From Halichondria panicea (taxonomy: Eukaryota > Porifera > Demospongiae > Suberitida > Halichondriidae): a stretch of DNA of 64,000 bases. Shown here piece by piece: positions 34,801 to 46,800 of this stretch. A program made the position numbers and the translations under genes. The stretch is from positions 2,980,201 to 3,044,200 of the forward strand of contig NC_087379.1 in assembly GCF_963675165.1 (NCBI RefSeq). Reading direction: 5' to 3'. The notes below the pieces were generated by a model. That model was not told the origin of the DNA, did not search any database, and saw only the letters and a program-made list of their open reading frames with translations. Each line of letters opens with the position of its first letter. Positions within the stretch are counted from its first letter, which is position 1.

Positions 34801-37580
34801 GGGATGTAACAGGTTATAATGAGATGTTAGCAAGCATATGCATGCACACCATGGTATAAGTAATTATACCTTTGAGGTCACCGTGCTGCACCCTCTGTCG
34901 GTCCAAATACACCAATCCCTTACAAATCTCAGCCAAAGTATACTTCAAATTTGAAAGGAACATCTCCCTCTTCTGTGGCTGCTTTTTTAATAGTGTTAAA
35001 AGGTCACCACGATTGATCATCATTGAGCGAAGGTCTCCGGACATTTTTGGCATGAATTGGTAGCAGTTTCCATGCTGTTCTCCAATCATCACGGCTAGGA
35101 GAGGGAGAATGTTTGGATGATGGAGGGTCGACCAAATGTTAAGTTCGTTCTCACGATACCGGGTCTGTGTATATTAAAGGAAGTACAATTCAATCAAGGA
35201 ACCAGGTAAAACAAAAAAAATTACCGTATAGCGCTTGATTTTCGAAGCACTAAGATTTTGCGGCTTTTATTTTGACGATAGAGGTTAAAATGACCACACC
35301 TTTACAGTAGAGGTCTTTACAATACCAGAATCAAACAACGATTCCAAATTTCGAGGTTCGAGGTCAATCAGTGAAAATGTTAGTGCCTCGAAATAAAGCG
35401 CTATACAGTGTATCAGCGCAGCGTACATGCTAAAAATAATTTATACCCCTCACGTAATTCTTTTTTCTATAGAAATCACTGGGCCTTCCTAAAGTACACA
35501 TACTTTTACCAAAGCCTAGCAATCTGTATTCAGCAGAAAACAAAAATATATATCTGAACAATGTGATCAATGCTTACCACTTTGACTGCATACGATGTAT
35601 CGCGGAGAGGAAACTGAATAACTCGCCCATTCCCTCCTCTCCCCAGTGGGTCCTTATAATGCTCCGATTGTGGCTTGATGTAAACCTCTCCAGCGATTAG
35701 ATTTCTCTGTTATGTGCATGTACAAATGTAGATGTAAACGTAACAATTTTGAATGGGCAATTATCGTCAGGGGTTGCAAATTTTGCAAACACTTAATACC
35801 ACGTGACCTACCACAGTGCTAAAGATGAGGAGTCCAGCTTCTTTGTCGAGTAATTCAAAGGGAGGGAACTGTCCGGCCTCCACGTTTGTAATGAGACTAT
35901 CAGACTCCACTTTATCGCAACGAGTTGGTCGATTGTACTGAAGTTGTTTTTTAAACAAGTCCATGAAACCCCAGCTTCTCTGGTTTTCATCAACAACTTG
36001 CTGTGGGTGCTTAGTTATTGTGTTTGTTTGACCATCCTCATTATTGTAAGCCCTTGATTGGGAATGGAACTGTTGGCTATTTGTATGGTTAGGTTTCACT
36101 TCAAGACTAGAAAGTTCACTCGAGTTGATAGAAGTGGCTTCAAATCGGGGAACCGGGGATTGCTGAACACCTGTATTAGAGAGTTCACTCGAGTTTAGAG
36201 AAGTGGCTTCAAATCGGGGAACCAGGGATTGCTGAACACCTGTATTAGAGAGTTCACTCGAGTTTAGAGAAGTGGCTTCAAATCGGGGAACCAGGGATTG
36301 CTGAACACCTGTATTAGAGAGTTCACTCGAGTTTAGAGAAGTGGCTTCAAATCGGGGAACCAGGGATTGCTGAACACCTGTATTAGAGAGTTCACTCGAG
36401 TTTAGAGAAGTGGCTTCAAATCTGGGCAGAACCGGCAATTGCTGGACACCTGTACTAGAGAGTTCACTTGAGTTGATAGAAGTGGCTTCAAATCTGGGAA
36501 CCGGGGATTGCTGAACACCTGTATTAGAGAGTTCACTCGAGTTTAGAGAAGTGGCTTCAAATCTGGGAACCAGGGATTGCTGAACACCTGTATTAGAGAG
36601 TTCACTCGAGTTGACAGAAATGGCTTCAAATCTGGGAACCGGGGATTGCTGAACACGAACACCTGAAAGGAAATAGGCGATAAAAATATAAAGTACTGAG
36701 CTAAATCATGCAATCCCAATACATGCGTGTACAGCCCGGTATATATACCTATTATAGACGGGTACTGTAGTAATTTTAGCGTTTTCAGATTTTTCTCTGT
36801 TTTTAGGATGCTAATTTTGGCAGGATTTACAGCAAATTCATTAGCAAAAGATGAGTTGTAAGGTTGAATGTAAAGTTTGGGAGTCAGATACAGATGAAAA
36901 AACAAGCTTAGCATACTCTCAAAGTACAAAAGAAAAAAATGAGATTCTTTAATTATTAGCGCAGACATAATTTAGCGTTAATTACAAATTAGTACCCATT
37001 AATTATATGTACATACAGTATCAAATGTGTGTATCATGCCGCTATGCATCGCTTTACCTCTTTTGTGGTGCTTGGAAGACACTGTCAGCGAAGCAAGTAG
37101 TAAAACTGGTGACTGCGCTTGTCCCTCTAGTAGTATTGGGTTTTGTGTAGTGAGGACAAGCTGCGGATCTTGAGATTCAGAATTCACCTCATCAACATTT
37201 TTCACAGTTTGAACAGACTCTTTAGATGGCTGCAAAGTTGGAAAGACTGCCTCCGGCTTTTGATCTTTCATGTTGACTTCTTGGACATCTTTGTTGGGGC
37301 ATACTGTGAGATGTTCAAAATCGGCCTCCAACACTTGAGGGGTGGGTGTTTTTACACCATATCCAGTACTCTCCCCAAAAAACTTGGGGTGTCCATTCTC
37401 AACCTGATCCTGGCCAACAGTCAATACAGGTTCTTGAGCGGCTCCTCTGGACGGAACATGATCATGGCTGTCCTGTCTTTCTTCAACTGGAGCTGAACTT
37501 GCTAGGCCACTGATCGAGCGGCTTATGTACTCATCTTCGTTTTGCGATTGGGCATCACACTTGGCTAGATTGCTTGACAT
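31899..37580 (-). CDS. Protein kinase with 23-residue N-terminal repeats (HGD/DFD variant)
   Basis: Seven exons on the minus strand (37580-37058, 36662-35812, 35706-35578, 35164-34870, 34524-34307, 32983-32834, 32099-31899) with GT-AG borders and matching phases give 788 residues. Residues 1-174 are Ser/Glu/Gln-rich and contain PVEE (31-34) and AAQE (47-50), which fit the short TRAF-binding consensus. Residues ~178-362 are eight tandem repeats (core VPRFEATSLNSSELS). The kinase domain follows: LGRGGNGRV (479-487), YAVKV with Lys500, a helix-C Glu at about 506, catalytic loop HGDLKASN (595-602), SDFDCAK (630-636, DFG changed to DFD), GTRSYRAPE and WCDIWSMGVILL. It ends with the RPT motif and a short tail. 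HGD loops occur in IRAK and NIK kinases. DFD leaves the metal-binding Asp, so activity is plausible but altered. The gene is divergent from TRAF-A, 196 bp away. Confidence 0.88.
32984..34306. other. Kinase intron 5 with repeat fragments
   Basis: 1.3 kb holding pieces of GGGTAAAATATTCG / GCGGGTAATTTT-type repeats (33070-33560, 34140-34235) and a block related to 17540-17620 and 46990-47060 (around 33700-33765). No gene recognised. Confidence 0.6.
35222..35412. repeat. Small MITE-like repeat in kinase intron
   Basis: Ends TACCGTATAGCGCTTGATTT and AAAGCGCTATACAGTGTA are imperfect inverted repeats. The inside resembles part of the repeat at 32280-32370. Confidence 0.5.
36100..36654 (-). repeat. 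Eight in-frame 69-bp coding repeats (one of 72 bp)
   Basis: Each unit encodes 23 residues, VQQS(L/P)VPRFEATSLNSSE then LSNTG. The fourth unit has an extra Leu codon. Three central units (5-7) are nearly identical in DNA, pointing to recent slippage or unequal crossover. All lie in exon 2 of the kinase. Confidence 0.95.
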
Positions 37581-37776
37581 CCTTAAGCTGAGCTTTTAAA
37601 ATAAGACTTCTAGTGAACTCTTCCTGTTTCTTTCTTGATCTTGTTCTTGATAATACCGGAAAAATCTGGTTTATTCCGGGGCCTAAACTAGATTTTACTG
37701 GCCATAAACCACCCAATATATAAGAGGTGTGCAGAGAATGGGGGTTAAAGCAATTAACTTTAGTAAACAAATCCCG
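37581..37776. promoter_or_regulatory. Bidirectional kinase/TRAF-A promoter with inverted 18-bp module
   Basis: Only 196 bp separate the two start codons. CCGGAAAAATCTGGTTTA (37656-37673) and its near-complement TAAACTAGATTTTACTGG (37684-37701) form a mirror pair about a 10-bp spacer, each about 75 bp upstream of its own ATG. CCGGAA and TTCCGG (37674-37679) resemble ETS sites. A TATA-like TATATAAG lies at 37717-37724 on the TRAF side. The module is shared with TRAF-C and TRAF-B. Factor identity is inference. Confidence 0.65.
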
Positions 37777-39601
37777 ATGTCAAACTTCAAGTGTATACTT
37801 TGCAGTGATTACCTTCTGCGCAACCCCGTGCAGTGTGAGTGTGGTGACAGATTGTGTGGAACCTGTTTCGAGTCTCTGCAGAAGAGGTAGGTTAGTACTT
37901 TAAGACCACTCTTCTTCTTTTGTTATAGACCATTAATTAATACTGCACTTTGCAGAAAAGAAGATGTATTTCTCTGCCCAACTTGCAATGTGAAGAATCG
38001 ATTGTCTGACTGTTTCCGAGACAAGGCAGTGGAGTATGAGCTTTGTAACATCACCCTCAAGTGTTTGAACCCGTCCTGTCCATGGGAAGCGGAGAGCAGG
38101 TTTTATCAGGTATGCATGGCTGTATAATACTTGGTATGCACGTACTCTAGTGATACTTGCCCTTATCTTAGCATTTTAAGAAAAGCATATTTTGACCCGA
38201 GTGGTTAATAGTGTACCGGTAGAGTTAGAGAACAAAGGTACCCTCGAATAAAATTCGCGCTATGCTGCAGTTTTCTATCTCAACAAGTCAAAGTTGTGTA
38301 TAGTAGTTATAACCTAACCAACACGCTTACACGTTATAGCAATAAAATACTCTAAAACAGCACTTGGGAACTTATAACTTTACTGGAATGCCTCTTTTTA
38401 CTGGGTGACCATAATTATGGTCGGTCATTAGCAAGTCCTACACATGGCTCACGGACTAGGCGTGTCTTTCATGTCAGAAAGAGGTATATAATGTCTCGAG
38501 AAAATACAACTTTAGGCAAAATAGCCTTGTTCGTAGGGCGTAGCGTGGATAGTTTTCGAGGCTCCATTGCAGATTCAATGTAAAAGCATCACATGCACCA
38601 CTCTGTTAGCAATCCTATTTAAGTATGCCAGGGACCTATTCATGGAAAATGCTAACTTTTAGCTGGTTGGAGCTCCATCAGCTCTAAAGCATAGACAGAA
38701 CCGCTTTTTAACAAGGAATTCGATGGTATATGAAAATGTAAACTATGATGAAGTTATGACAACTTTATCGAGGCTCAACTCGACTTTTAATTAGTGTAGG
38801 TTGTTATTCATTGTATTGTTTGAAGGAGAGCTGGACCCAATGAAAGTAGACCTGTGTACTGCCATGTTTTACATGAGCAAGTAAAACTAGTGGATGTTTA
38901 CTGTTTTGGCACACAATTACAGGAACACAAGGCAGTATGCAAGTACATGGTAGTGCCGTGCCCTAACTCTGCGTATGGCTGTCCCTCCAGACTGTCTAAG
39001 GTGGACATGCGTAACCACATGATCACCAAGTGTCGGTTCAGGCCAGTACAATGCACTTGGTGCCTAAAGAATGTTCTGGATGAGCAGGTGATTGCATCAT
39101 TTCACATTCATTATTCTTTTAGAGCTTATTATTATGGTATTATTACATCACATTGTGTATAACGTCGACAATTCAGATTTGTGTGATGTATTTATATGCA
39201 TGTTCGACTGTCTCTGTAGGCTCACATCAAGTCAGAGTGTGAGGATGTGTCTGTCCCTTGCCCTAACAAGTGTGGGGTGTCGGTACCACGGAAAGAGGTA
39301 AGAAATCCTCACTAAAAATTAATTGTCACTGACTATAATTATTATGTACTTTGTTTCCATGCAGCTTTCCAAGCACACTCGTACACTATGTACCCACCAA
39401 CTGAGAAACTGCGACTACAAGAACCTTGGATGTTCATACAAGGTTAGTATAATTACACCAGTAGCAGCCCCAATGTTTGTTAGACAGAGTACTGATTGTT
39501 TGTTTAAAAATGCATGCTACAGTTAATATTGCATATTAGTGACATTGTTTGTTTGTTACTCGATTGTTACCCCGTGCGTGCGCAGCAGAAGTAGAGTGAT
39601 T

Positions 39602-39636
<35 letters not shown>

Positions 39637-40655
39637 ACACAAAATGAGCTGTTTGAAAAACTAGACACTTTCATGGACTGCTTTAACTGCTAACGAGACA
39701 GTGGTTGCAAAATAATAGACTTCAACATAATTATAGTCGAAACTGGTAGGCGATCTTCGAAGGCGGTAAAAAACACTGTTTTCTAATAAAATAATGTTAT
39801 AAGGTAAAAACTTTGTATCCGTTTTACCGCTGTGCAATGAAGCTCAACATACGGGGTGAATGCTCTATGATCATCTTGTTTATTTATTTCTCCTCCATAC
39901 AGGGCACTATCCCACAGTTGACCTCACATGCTAAGGAATATACAGCCTACCACACTCAATTGTTAAAGATGAGCCACAAAGAGGTGCAGGACTCGTTAAA
40001 GACTGAAATTGCACTGCTAGACAATAAAACAGCAGCACTGCAATCTGAGATCACCAAAACGAAATCAGAGCTGAACGGCAAAATCCAGCAGATGGTTAAT
40101 TCTATTGTGAAAGCTGAGTCGTCCATTATCCAACTACAAGATGGACTCAGTGAAGTATCTCTACTATTACAAACACTTCAAGCTACCAATTACGATGGAA
40201 CATTCATTTGGAAAATCCCCGAAGTCACTAGGAGAAGACAGGAAGCTAAAACTGGGAAAACTGTATCTCTGTATTCCGCTCCATTCTACACAAGTCGTCA
40301 TGGATACAAGCTTTGTCTACGACTCTACATGAATGGTGATGGTACTGGCAAAGGCACTCACTTGTCGTTCTTCATCACCCTAATGCGAGGGGAGTACGAT
40401 GCCCTCCTCCCTTGGCCGTTCAGACAGGCAGTCACTCTGACCCTGGTGGACCAGAACAAGCAGCAAGACATTGTCCAATCGTTCCGTCCTGAACCAATCT
40501 CCTCATCATTCCAAAGACCACGCAATGAGATGAACGTTGCCTCAGGCTGTCCGACATTCGCCCCCGTTTCTGTCCTCGACAAAAACTCCTACGTCAAGGA
40601 CGATACTTTGTTCGTCAAGTGCAATATTAACACCACAGAACTAACGAATGAATGA
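37777..40655 (+). CDS. TRAF-family adaptor / putative E3 ligase, copy A (complete)
   Basis: Six exons: 37777-37886, 37956-38109, 38923-39087, 39220-39297, 39365-39442 and 39903-40655 give 445 residues. Residues 6-50 form a RING (CILCSDYLL, CECGDRLCGTC, FLCPTC) in which the usual CGH is CGD. TRAF-type zinc fingers follow (CLNPSCPW...EHKAVC..VPCPN...GCPS...H...C and two more, to about residue 195), then a coiled coil (about 200-290; KTEIALLDNKTAALQSEITK). A MATH/TRAF-C domain runs from YDGTFIWKIPEV to the end (about 293-440). TRAFs trimerise, bind receptor tails and pass ubiquitin-dependent signals to NF-kB and MAPK kinases. The zinc-finger exons have lengths divisible by three and phase 0, a modular layout. 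Intron 2 carries a family-E MITE. Confidence 0.93.
38215..38605. repeat. Family-E MITE in TRAF-A intron 2
   Basis: Homologous to 12437-12941 and to 41870-42305. Its presence at the same place in TRAF-A and TRAF-B shows the insertion preceded that duplication. Confidence 0.8.
39606..39634. repeat. (TG)n microsatellite
   Basis: Simple repeat in TRAF-A intron 5, followed by GACACAAAATGAGCTGTTTG as at 15345-15365, so it belongs to a shared repeat. Confidence 0.85.
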
Positions 40656-41185
40656 CTATAGACTGCATAGTTTATTGATATACATGTACTCGTGTCGTGT
40701 CTTTGCGTTCAATTTCAACCCCATGATTTTTACAGTGACATACTAGTGGTAGGTATATGCAGCTATGCAGCTATCTTACCAATTAAGACATCTGAACACT
40801 ACACAGCTTTCGGTCCCATTCGCGGCAACTAATAACTTTAAATTTTCATTCTTCGCAGATACTATTACAACTTGGAATAAATTAAGTTTTGTTACAGACG
40901 GTATTTCACTTGCATCCTTTAAAAATCATTTACTTTATTAATAAAGTGTAATTTAGATTGTTGTGTACTGTTTTTGTGTATGTAGGTAGGTAACTGATTT
41001 GGATTAGCTACTATTCTGCTATTTTCTGTTACCTTTGCTGTATGCATAAATTTGTTTAATAAAAAAAAAAAATAAATAAAAAAAAGAGAAATGTCATGTA
41101 ATTATGTATACCTTTGTGACATAACAAGTTTGCTAGATCTAGTACATCAGTGTTGTGCGGAAAGACATAGGTATAATATGCGGGT

Positions 41186-42892
41186 TTTAATTTGGCTATA
41201 TTGCTTGACATGAATCCTTAATTAAGCTGAGCTTTTAAAACAAGACTTCTAGTGAACTCTTCCTGTTTCTTTCTTGATCTTGGTTTATTCCGGGGCCTAA
41301 ACTAGATTTTACTGGCCATAAAACCACCCAATATATAGGAGGTGTGCAGAGAAAGGGGGGGTTAAAGCAATTAACTTTAGTAAAAAATCCCGATGTCAAA
41401 CTTCAAGTGTATACTTTGCAGTAATTACCTTCTGCGCAACCCCGTGCAGTGTGAGTGTGGCGACAGATTGTGTGGAACCTGTTTCGAGTCTCCGCAGAAG
41501 AGGTAGATCTAGCTATATAGGTTAGTACTTTAAGACCACTCTTCTTCTTTTGTTATAGACCATTAATTAATACTGCACTTTGCAGAAAAGAAGATGTAGA
41601 TCTATTTCTCTGCCCAACTTGCAATGTGAAGAATCGATTGTCTGACTGTTTCCGAGACAAGGCAGTGGAGTATGAGCTTTGTAACATCACCCTCAAGTGT
41701 TTGAACCCGTCCTGTCCATGGGAGGAGGAGAACAGGTTTTATCAGGTATGCATGACTGTATGATACTTGGTATGCATGTACTCTATATGATACTTGCATT
41801 AATCTTAGTATTTTAAGAAAAGCATATTTTGACCCGAGTTGGTTAATAGTATACTGGTAGAGTTAGAGAGGGATGGTACCATCGAATAACATCTGCGCTA
41901 TGCTGCGGTTTGCAATGTCAACAAGTCAAAGTTGCCTACACACAGTGAGTGTAAACAACTGTGCTCAGTCCGTGCAACTCATTTATATTTCACCCATTGT
42001 GTATAGTAGTTATAACCTAACCAACATGCTTACACATTATAGCAATAAAAACAGCACTTGGGAACTTATAACTCTACTGGAATGCCTCTTTTTACTGGGT
42101 GACCATAATTATGGTCGGTCATTAGCAAGTCCTACACGTGGCTCACGGACTAGGAGTGTCTTTCATGTCAGAAAGAGGTATATAATGTCTCGAGAAAATA
42201 CAACTTTAGGCAAAATAGCCTTGTTCGTAGGGCGTAGCGTGGATAGTTTTCGAGGCTCCATTGCAGATTCAATGTAAAAGCATCACATGCACCACTCTGT
42301 TAGCAATCCTATTTAAGTATGCCAGGGACCTATTCATGGAAAATGCTAACTTTTAGCTGGTTGGAGCTCCATCAGCTCTAAAGCATAGACAGAACCGCTT
42401 TTTAACAAGGAATTCGATGGTATATGAAAATGTAAACTATGATGAAGTTATGACAACTTTATCGAGGCTCAACTCGACTTTTAATTAGTGTAGATTGTTA
42501 TTGTATTGTTTGAAGGAGAGCTGGACCCAATGAAAGTAGACCTGTGTACTGCCATGTTTTACATGAGCAAGTAAAACTAGTGGATGTTTACTGTTTTGGC
42601 ACACAATTACAGGAACACAAGGCAGTATGCAAGTACATGGTAGTGCCGTGCCCCAACTCCGCGAGTGACTGTCCCTCCAGACTGGCTAAGGTGGACATGC
42701 GTAACCACATGACCACCAAGTGTCGGTTCAGGCCAGTACAATGCACTTGGTGCCAAAAGAATGTTCTGGATGAGCAGGTGATTGCATCATTTCACATTCA
42801 TTATTCCATCATTGTGTATAACGTCGATAATTCAGATTTGTGTGATGTATTTATATGCATGTTCGGCTGTCTCTGTAGGCTCACATCAAGTT
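41186..42892 (+). pseudogene. TRAF copy B: promoter plus exons 1-3, 3'-truncated
   Basis: Exons 41393-41502, 41586-41745 (six extra bases, in frame) and 42613-42777 are intact and very close to TRAF-A, including the RING and first zinc fingers. Exon 4 starts after CTCTGTAG but homology stops after GCTCACATCAAGT at about 42892, where an unrelated repeat (CCTCGAATCCACGCCG) takes over. The duplicated block begins upstream with a relic of the kinase start (minus strand ATG at 41211, MSSNIAK) and the shared promoter. With no coiled coil or MATH domain it is a broken gene. A short RING/zinc-finger protein could still be made if it is transcribed. Confidence 0.85.
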
Positions 42893-43815
42893 AGCCTCGA
42901 ATCCACGCCGATTAAAATACGGCCTGGTATTCATTGCAGGGGTGTTAGTGCACATGCGCTGCACAATTACCCACTAGGCTCTGAGCTGGTCAAGGACTGT
43001 TAAATTTTACCTAAAAAAAGGTCATCACTTTTTATAAGCAGTCTGCATGCACTACGCTGGAGAGTTTTTAGCCTTCATAGTCACTGAAACTGCACAGACA
43101 AAGCTTCGCAGGACTAACAAGGACTAAAGGTAAGTGAGAAGTGTATTGACAAAAGCTAGTAAGAAAAGAACAACTTGCTAACTAGTTGAGCCTCCCACTC
43201 ACTTCTTTCTCAAAGGGAGGTTCCGCCACTGACTATTGGACGCTGAAATTCACCCAGTGATGTTAAATTAAACGTTATAATTAATCTTTAGTACTAATTA
43301 TAAATGTTTGACATTTAATTACGCCAACAATTTACAATTAATGATATTCTACGTTAGACTACAATCAATTCTGGTGGCTAGCCAATTTTATGGACTGAGC
43401 TGTCCAAAATCTTCCTGCAGTATATTTAATACTTGAAATATTTGCCCTGTGGGCAAAGGCTCTAGCTCTCTATAGTCAACACAAAGCCATACTGGTTACT
43501 GGTTGCATTTTGCTGACTATTTTGACCTTCTCTGACAGCTCAAGGATTATTCGTTGCTGTGGAACACAACAATTTGCTTTTCTAGGACCTAGTCTATAGT
43601 TCTTGTCATAAGTATAAGTATCACTACTACTAGTGCTATAGCTATATATATCTCTCCCCTAAAATAAATTGCATACCTTCCACTATAGCTCTTATATACT
43701 TAAAAGAATACTACCACTACACTAAGTATGTACGTGCATGTACATCATGACTGTTCATGTATATAAAATCATGGGGTTGACATTTAAATGCAAAGGCACG
43801 ACACATGTATACTAG
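42893..43815. other. Spacer between TRAF-B breakpoint and TRAF-C 3' end
   Basis: Starts with a repeat also found near 17640-17700 (CGGCCTGGTAT with nearby CCTCGA.TCCA block). The remainder is AT-rich with no recognised gene. Confidence 0.5.
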
Positions 43816-46800
43816 TTATTCATTTGTTAGTCCTGTGGTGTTGATCTTGCATTTGACGAACAAGGTATCATCCTTGACGTAGGAGACATTGTCGAGAACA
43901 GAAACGAGAGCAAATGTGGGACAGCCTGAGGCAACGTTCATCTCATTGCGTGGTCTTTGGAATGAGGAGGAGGTTGGTTCAGGACGAAACGACTGGACAA
44001 TGTCTCGCTGCTTGTTCTGGTCCACCAGGGTCAGAGTGACTGCCTGTCTGAACGGCCAAGGGAGGAGGGCATCGTACTCCCCTCGCATTAGAGTGATGAA
44101 GAACGACAAGTGAGTGCCTTTGCCAGTACCATCACCATTCATGTAGAGTCGTAGACAAACCTTGTATCCATGACGACTTGTGTAGAATGGAGCGGAATAC
44201 AGAGATACAGTTTTCCCAGTTTTAGCTTCCTGTCTTCTCCTAGTGACTTCGGGGATTTTCCAAATGAATGTTCCATCATAACTGGCAGCTTGAAGTGTTT
44301 GTAATAGTAGAGATACTTCACTGAGTCCATCTTGTAGTTGGATAATAGACGACTCGGTTTTCATAATAGAATTAACCATCTGCTGGATTTTGCCGTTCAG
44401 CTCTGATTTCGTTTTGGTGATCTCAGATTGCAGTGCTGCTGCTTTATTGTCTGTCAGTGCAATTTCAGTCTTAATTGAGTGCTGCATCTCTTTGTGGTTG
44501 ATCTTTAACAACTGAGTGTGATAGGCTGTATATTCCTTAGCATGTGAGGTCAACTGTGGGATAGTGCCCTGTTATGGAGGAGAAATAAATAAACTGAGTA
44601 ACAAACAAAAATTCTTACTAACATGCAATATTAACTTTTTGAGCAAACAATCAGTACTCAGTATAACTTAACTAACGAGTGTTGCAAGCGTGCGCTTGCT
44701 AATGCCTCTCGCTATGTTATGCTTTCGCTTAAAAAGAATTAGAGTGTTTTAGTACTTTCTATTTCTATATAAACCTACTGAAAAGAAAAGACTTGTTTAT
44801 TGTATGGTATCATTGTAGTGTTTTGTGGTCTCATGCGAGAAAGAAGAATGATTCTTCCAAAATCTATATCATAACTGAGAAGATAAGATGAAAAGAAAAG
44901 ACTTGTGTACATTCATATTGTTATATCTAGCTGTTGTATATGTATATAGTAGCTTACCAGGCCCTCTGGCTCAAGAAAAAGATAAAAGCTGGATTTTATT
45001 CTCTCACACGTGGGGGAGAGCGCTGTACACAGAAATAAGGGGTGTGTCTGCAAGGTCAATGGCTGCTACAGTATAGCTAGTTTTACAGCTCTTTCTAACT
45101 CTTGTAGCTAACAAAAACCTAGCGCTTTAGTGCAAGACTAACTTATAAGTTGAATAGAAACTTTGTAAGAACAGATAATGCTACAAAAGATTCTGAAGAG
45201 ACTGCAACAGCCTTCAATGTGAGTCAAACTAGCCATAACTCGAGAAAAAAGCTTTAGTTTGCTAATCCACGAATCAAAATCCAAGAGAACGTGGCTAGAA
45301 GCCTATAGAAGCTGTTAGTTTTTCGTCGCATTACAACTGTTGAGCAGTTACAGTTGGAACAGACACACACACACACAGTCAGCTTTACCGTATCCCTCAT
45401 GCGGCTACGCCTTGGGGCATAACAAACAGTGAGGCCACCATTGATATATAATTATACTGACCTTGTATGAACATCCAAGGTTCTTGTAGTCGCAGTTTCT
45501 CAGTTGGTGGGTACATAGTGTACGAGTGTGCTTGGAAAGCTGCATGGAAACAAAGTACATAATAATTATAGTCAGTGACAATTTAGTGAGGGATTTCTTA
45601 CCTCTTTCCGTGGTACCGACATCCCACACTTGTTAGGGCAAGGGACAGACACATCCTCACACTCTGACTTGATGTGAGCCTACAGAGACAGACCAAACAT
45701 GTACAGTAACTACTGTACTGTTGAGAAGAGCTGTGAAACTCCACAGCTCTTCTCAACAAAAGTAAACTATCACTACTAAGTTGCAGAAGAAGCCAGCTTA
45801 TTAAAGCAAACATAATAAATAGTCACTACCGTACCCTCGCGAAAATACGCCCACCCTTTTCTACAAGAAGTTTAGGCAAATTAGGGGACTGGGCATTTAA
45901 TCGCGACCGGCGAGTTCATTCGAATATACGCCCATCCGCGGCCTAAATTGAGGTTTACACTTTGCTCTATGACAATTCTTTATGTTTGACAACAGCAATG
46001 TTATAAACTAATGCATGTATGATTAAAGCATGACAAGAGAATGAAGAAGTGGACTCTGACTCTATTCGTTGCTTGTCACTTGAGTCGATGTCAGATGTAG
46101 CAGAAACTTCCCAAACGATGGTATATCGTACTCCTACAGAGCAGCTATCAGGTACTTTGTTTCAGAAAACCAAGGCAAGGTAACCTGCATGGCCTGTGTG
46201 ATAACTTTCTTGGACTTTGTGTTTTCTTTTCTCTGCATATAGGACTACTTGTTCCCTGCATTATACATCTTCAAGGGCAAACAGATCCATACAGAGAAAG
46301 TTATATGTCTAATCTTGGTCCAGCAAGGAGTATAGTCTAACTAGCTACTACCTAAAACTTACTTTCTTCACTAAAAGTAATAGTCAACATGTGGCATTTA
46401 GCTACTGCGCATGCTCAAAATCTTCATTCTGGGTGGGCTTATAATCGAGTGAAAATACTCTCGCGCAAGAACTTCAAAGCAAAAGAGGGGATGGGCGTTT
46501 ATTCAAGATGGGCTTATTTTCGTGAGGGTATGGTATTTATATCCGTACCCTCATACAGTACCAATACAGATATGCCAACACTGAGAATTAATTGTCTTCT
46601 TGCGAAAAAGAACTATACAGTGGAACCTCGATCCATTAACGACTACCTCCAAAGAGTAACCATGCATGCATCCGCTATTAAATATGGTGCACATGCATGA
46701 TGTGGTCTGGATTGAAACTACAACTAGAGCACTGAAGTGCTAACCCTCGGCTGTTGACACGAATAAATAGATCTATAAAAACCGAAGGAGTGTTCAAGAA

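Noticed and set aside
36543..36968. 141-codon frame over the kinase repeats
   Set aside because: Another frame of the same 69-bp repeats; the kinase frame is fixed by exon phase and the kinase motifs.
38800..38890. Possible extra TRAF exon (GELDPMKVDLC in A, EELDPACALPY in C)
   Set aside because: Joining exon 2 directly to the EHKAVC exon keeps phase and correct zinc-finger spacing; the segment ends in stops in all copies.
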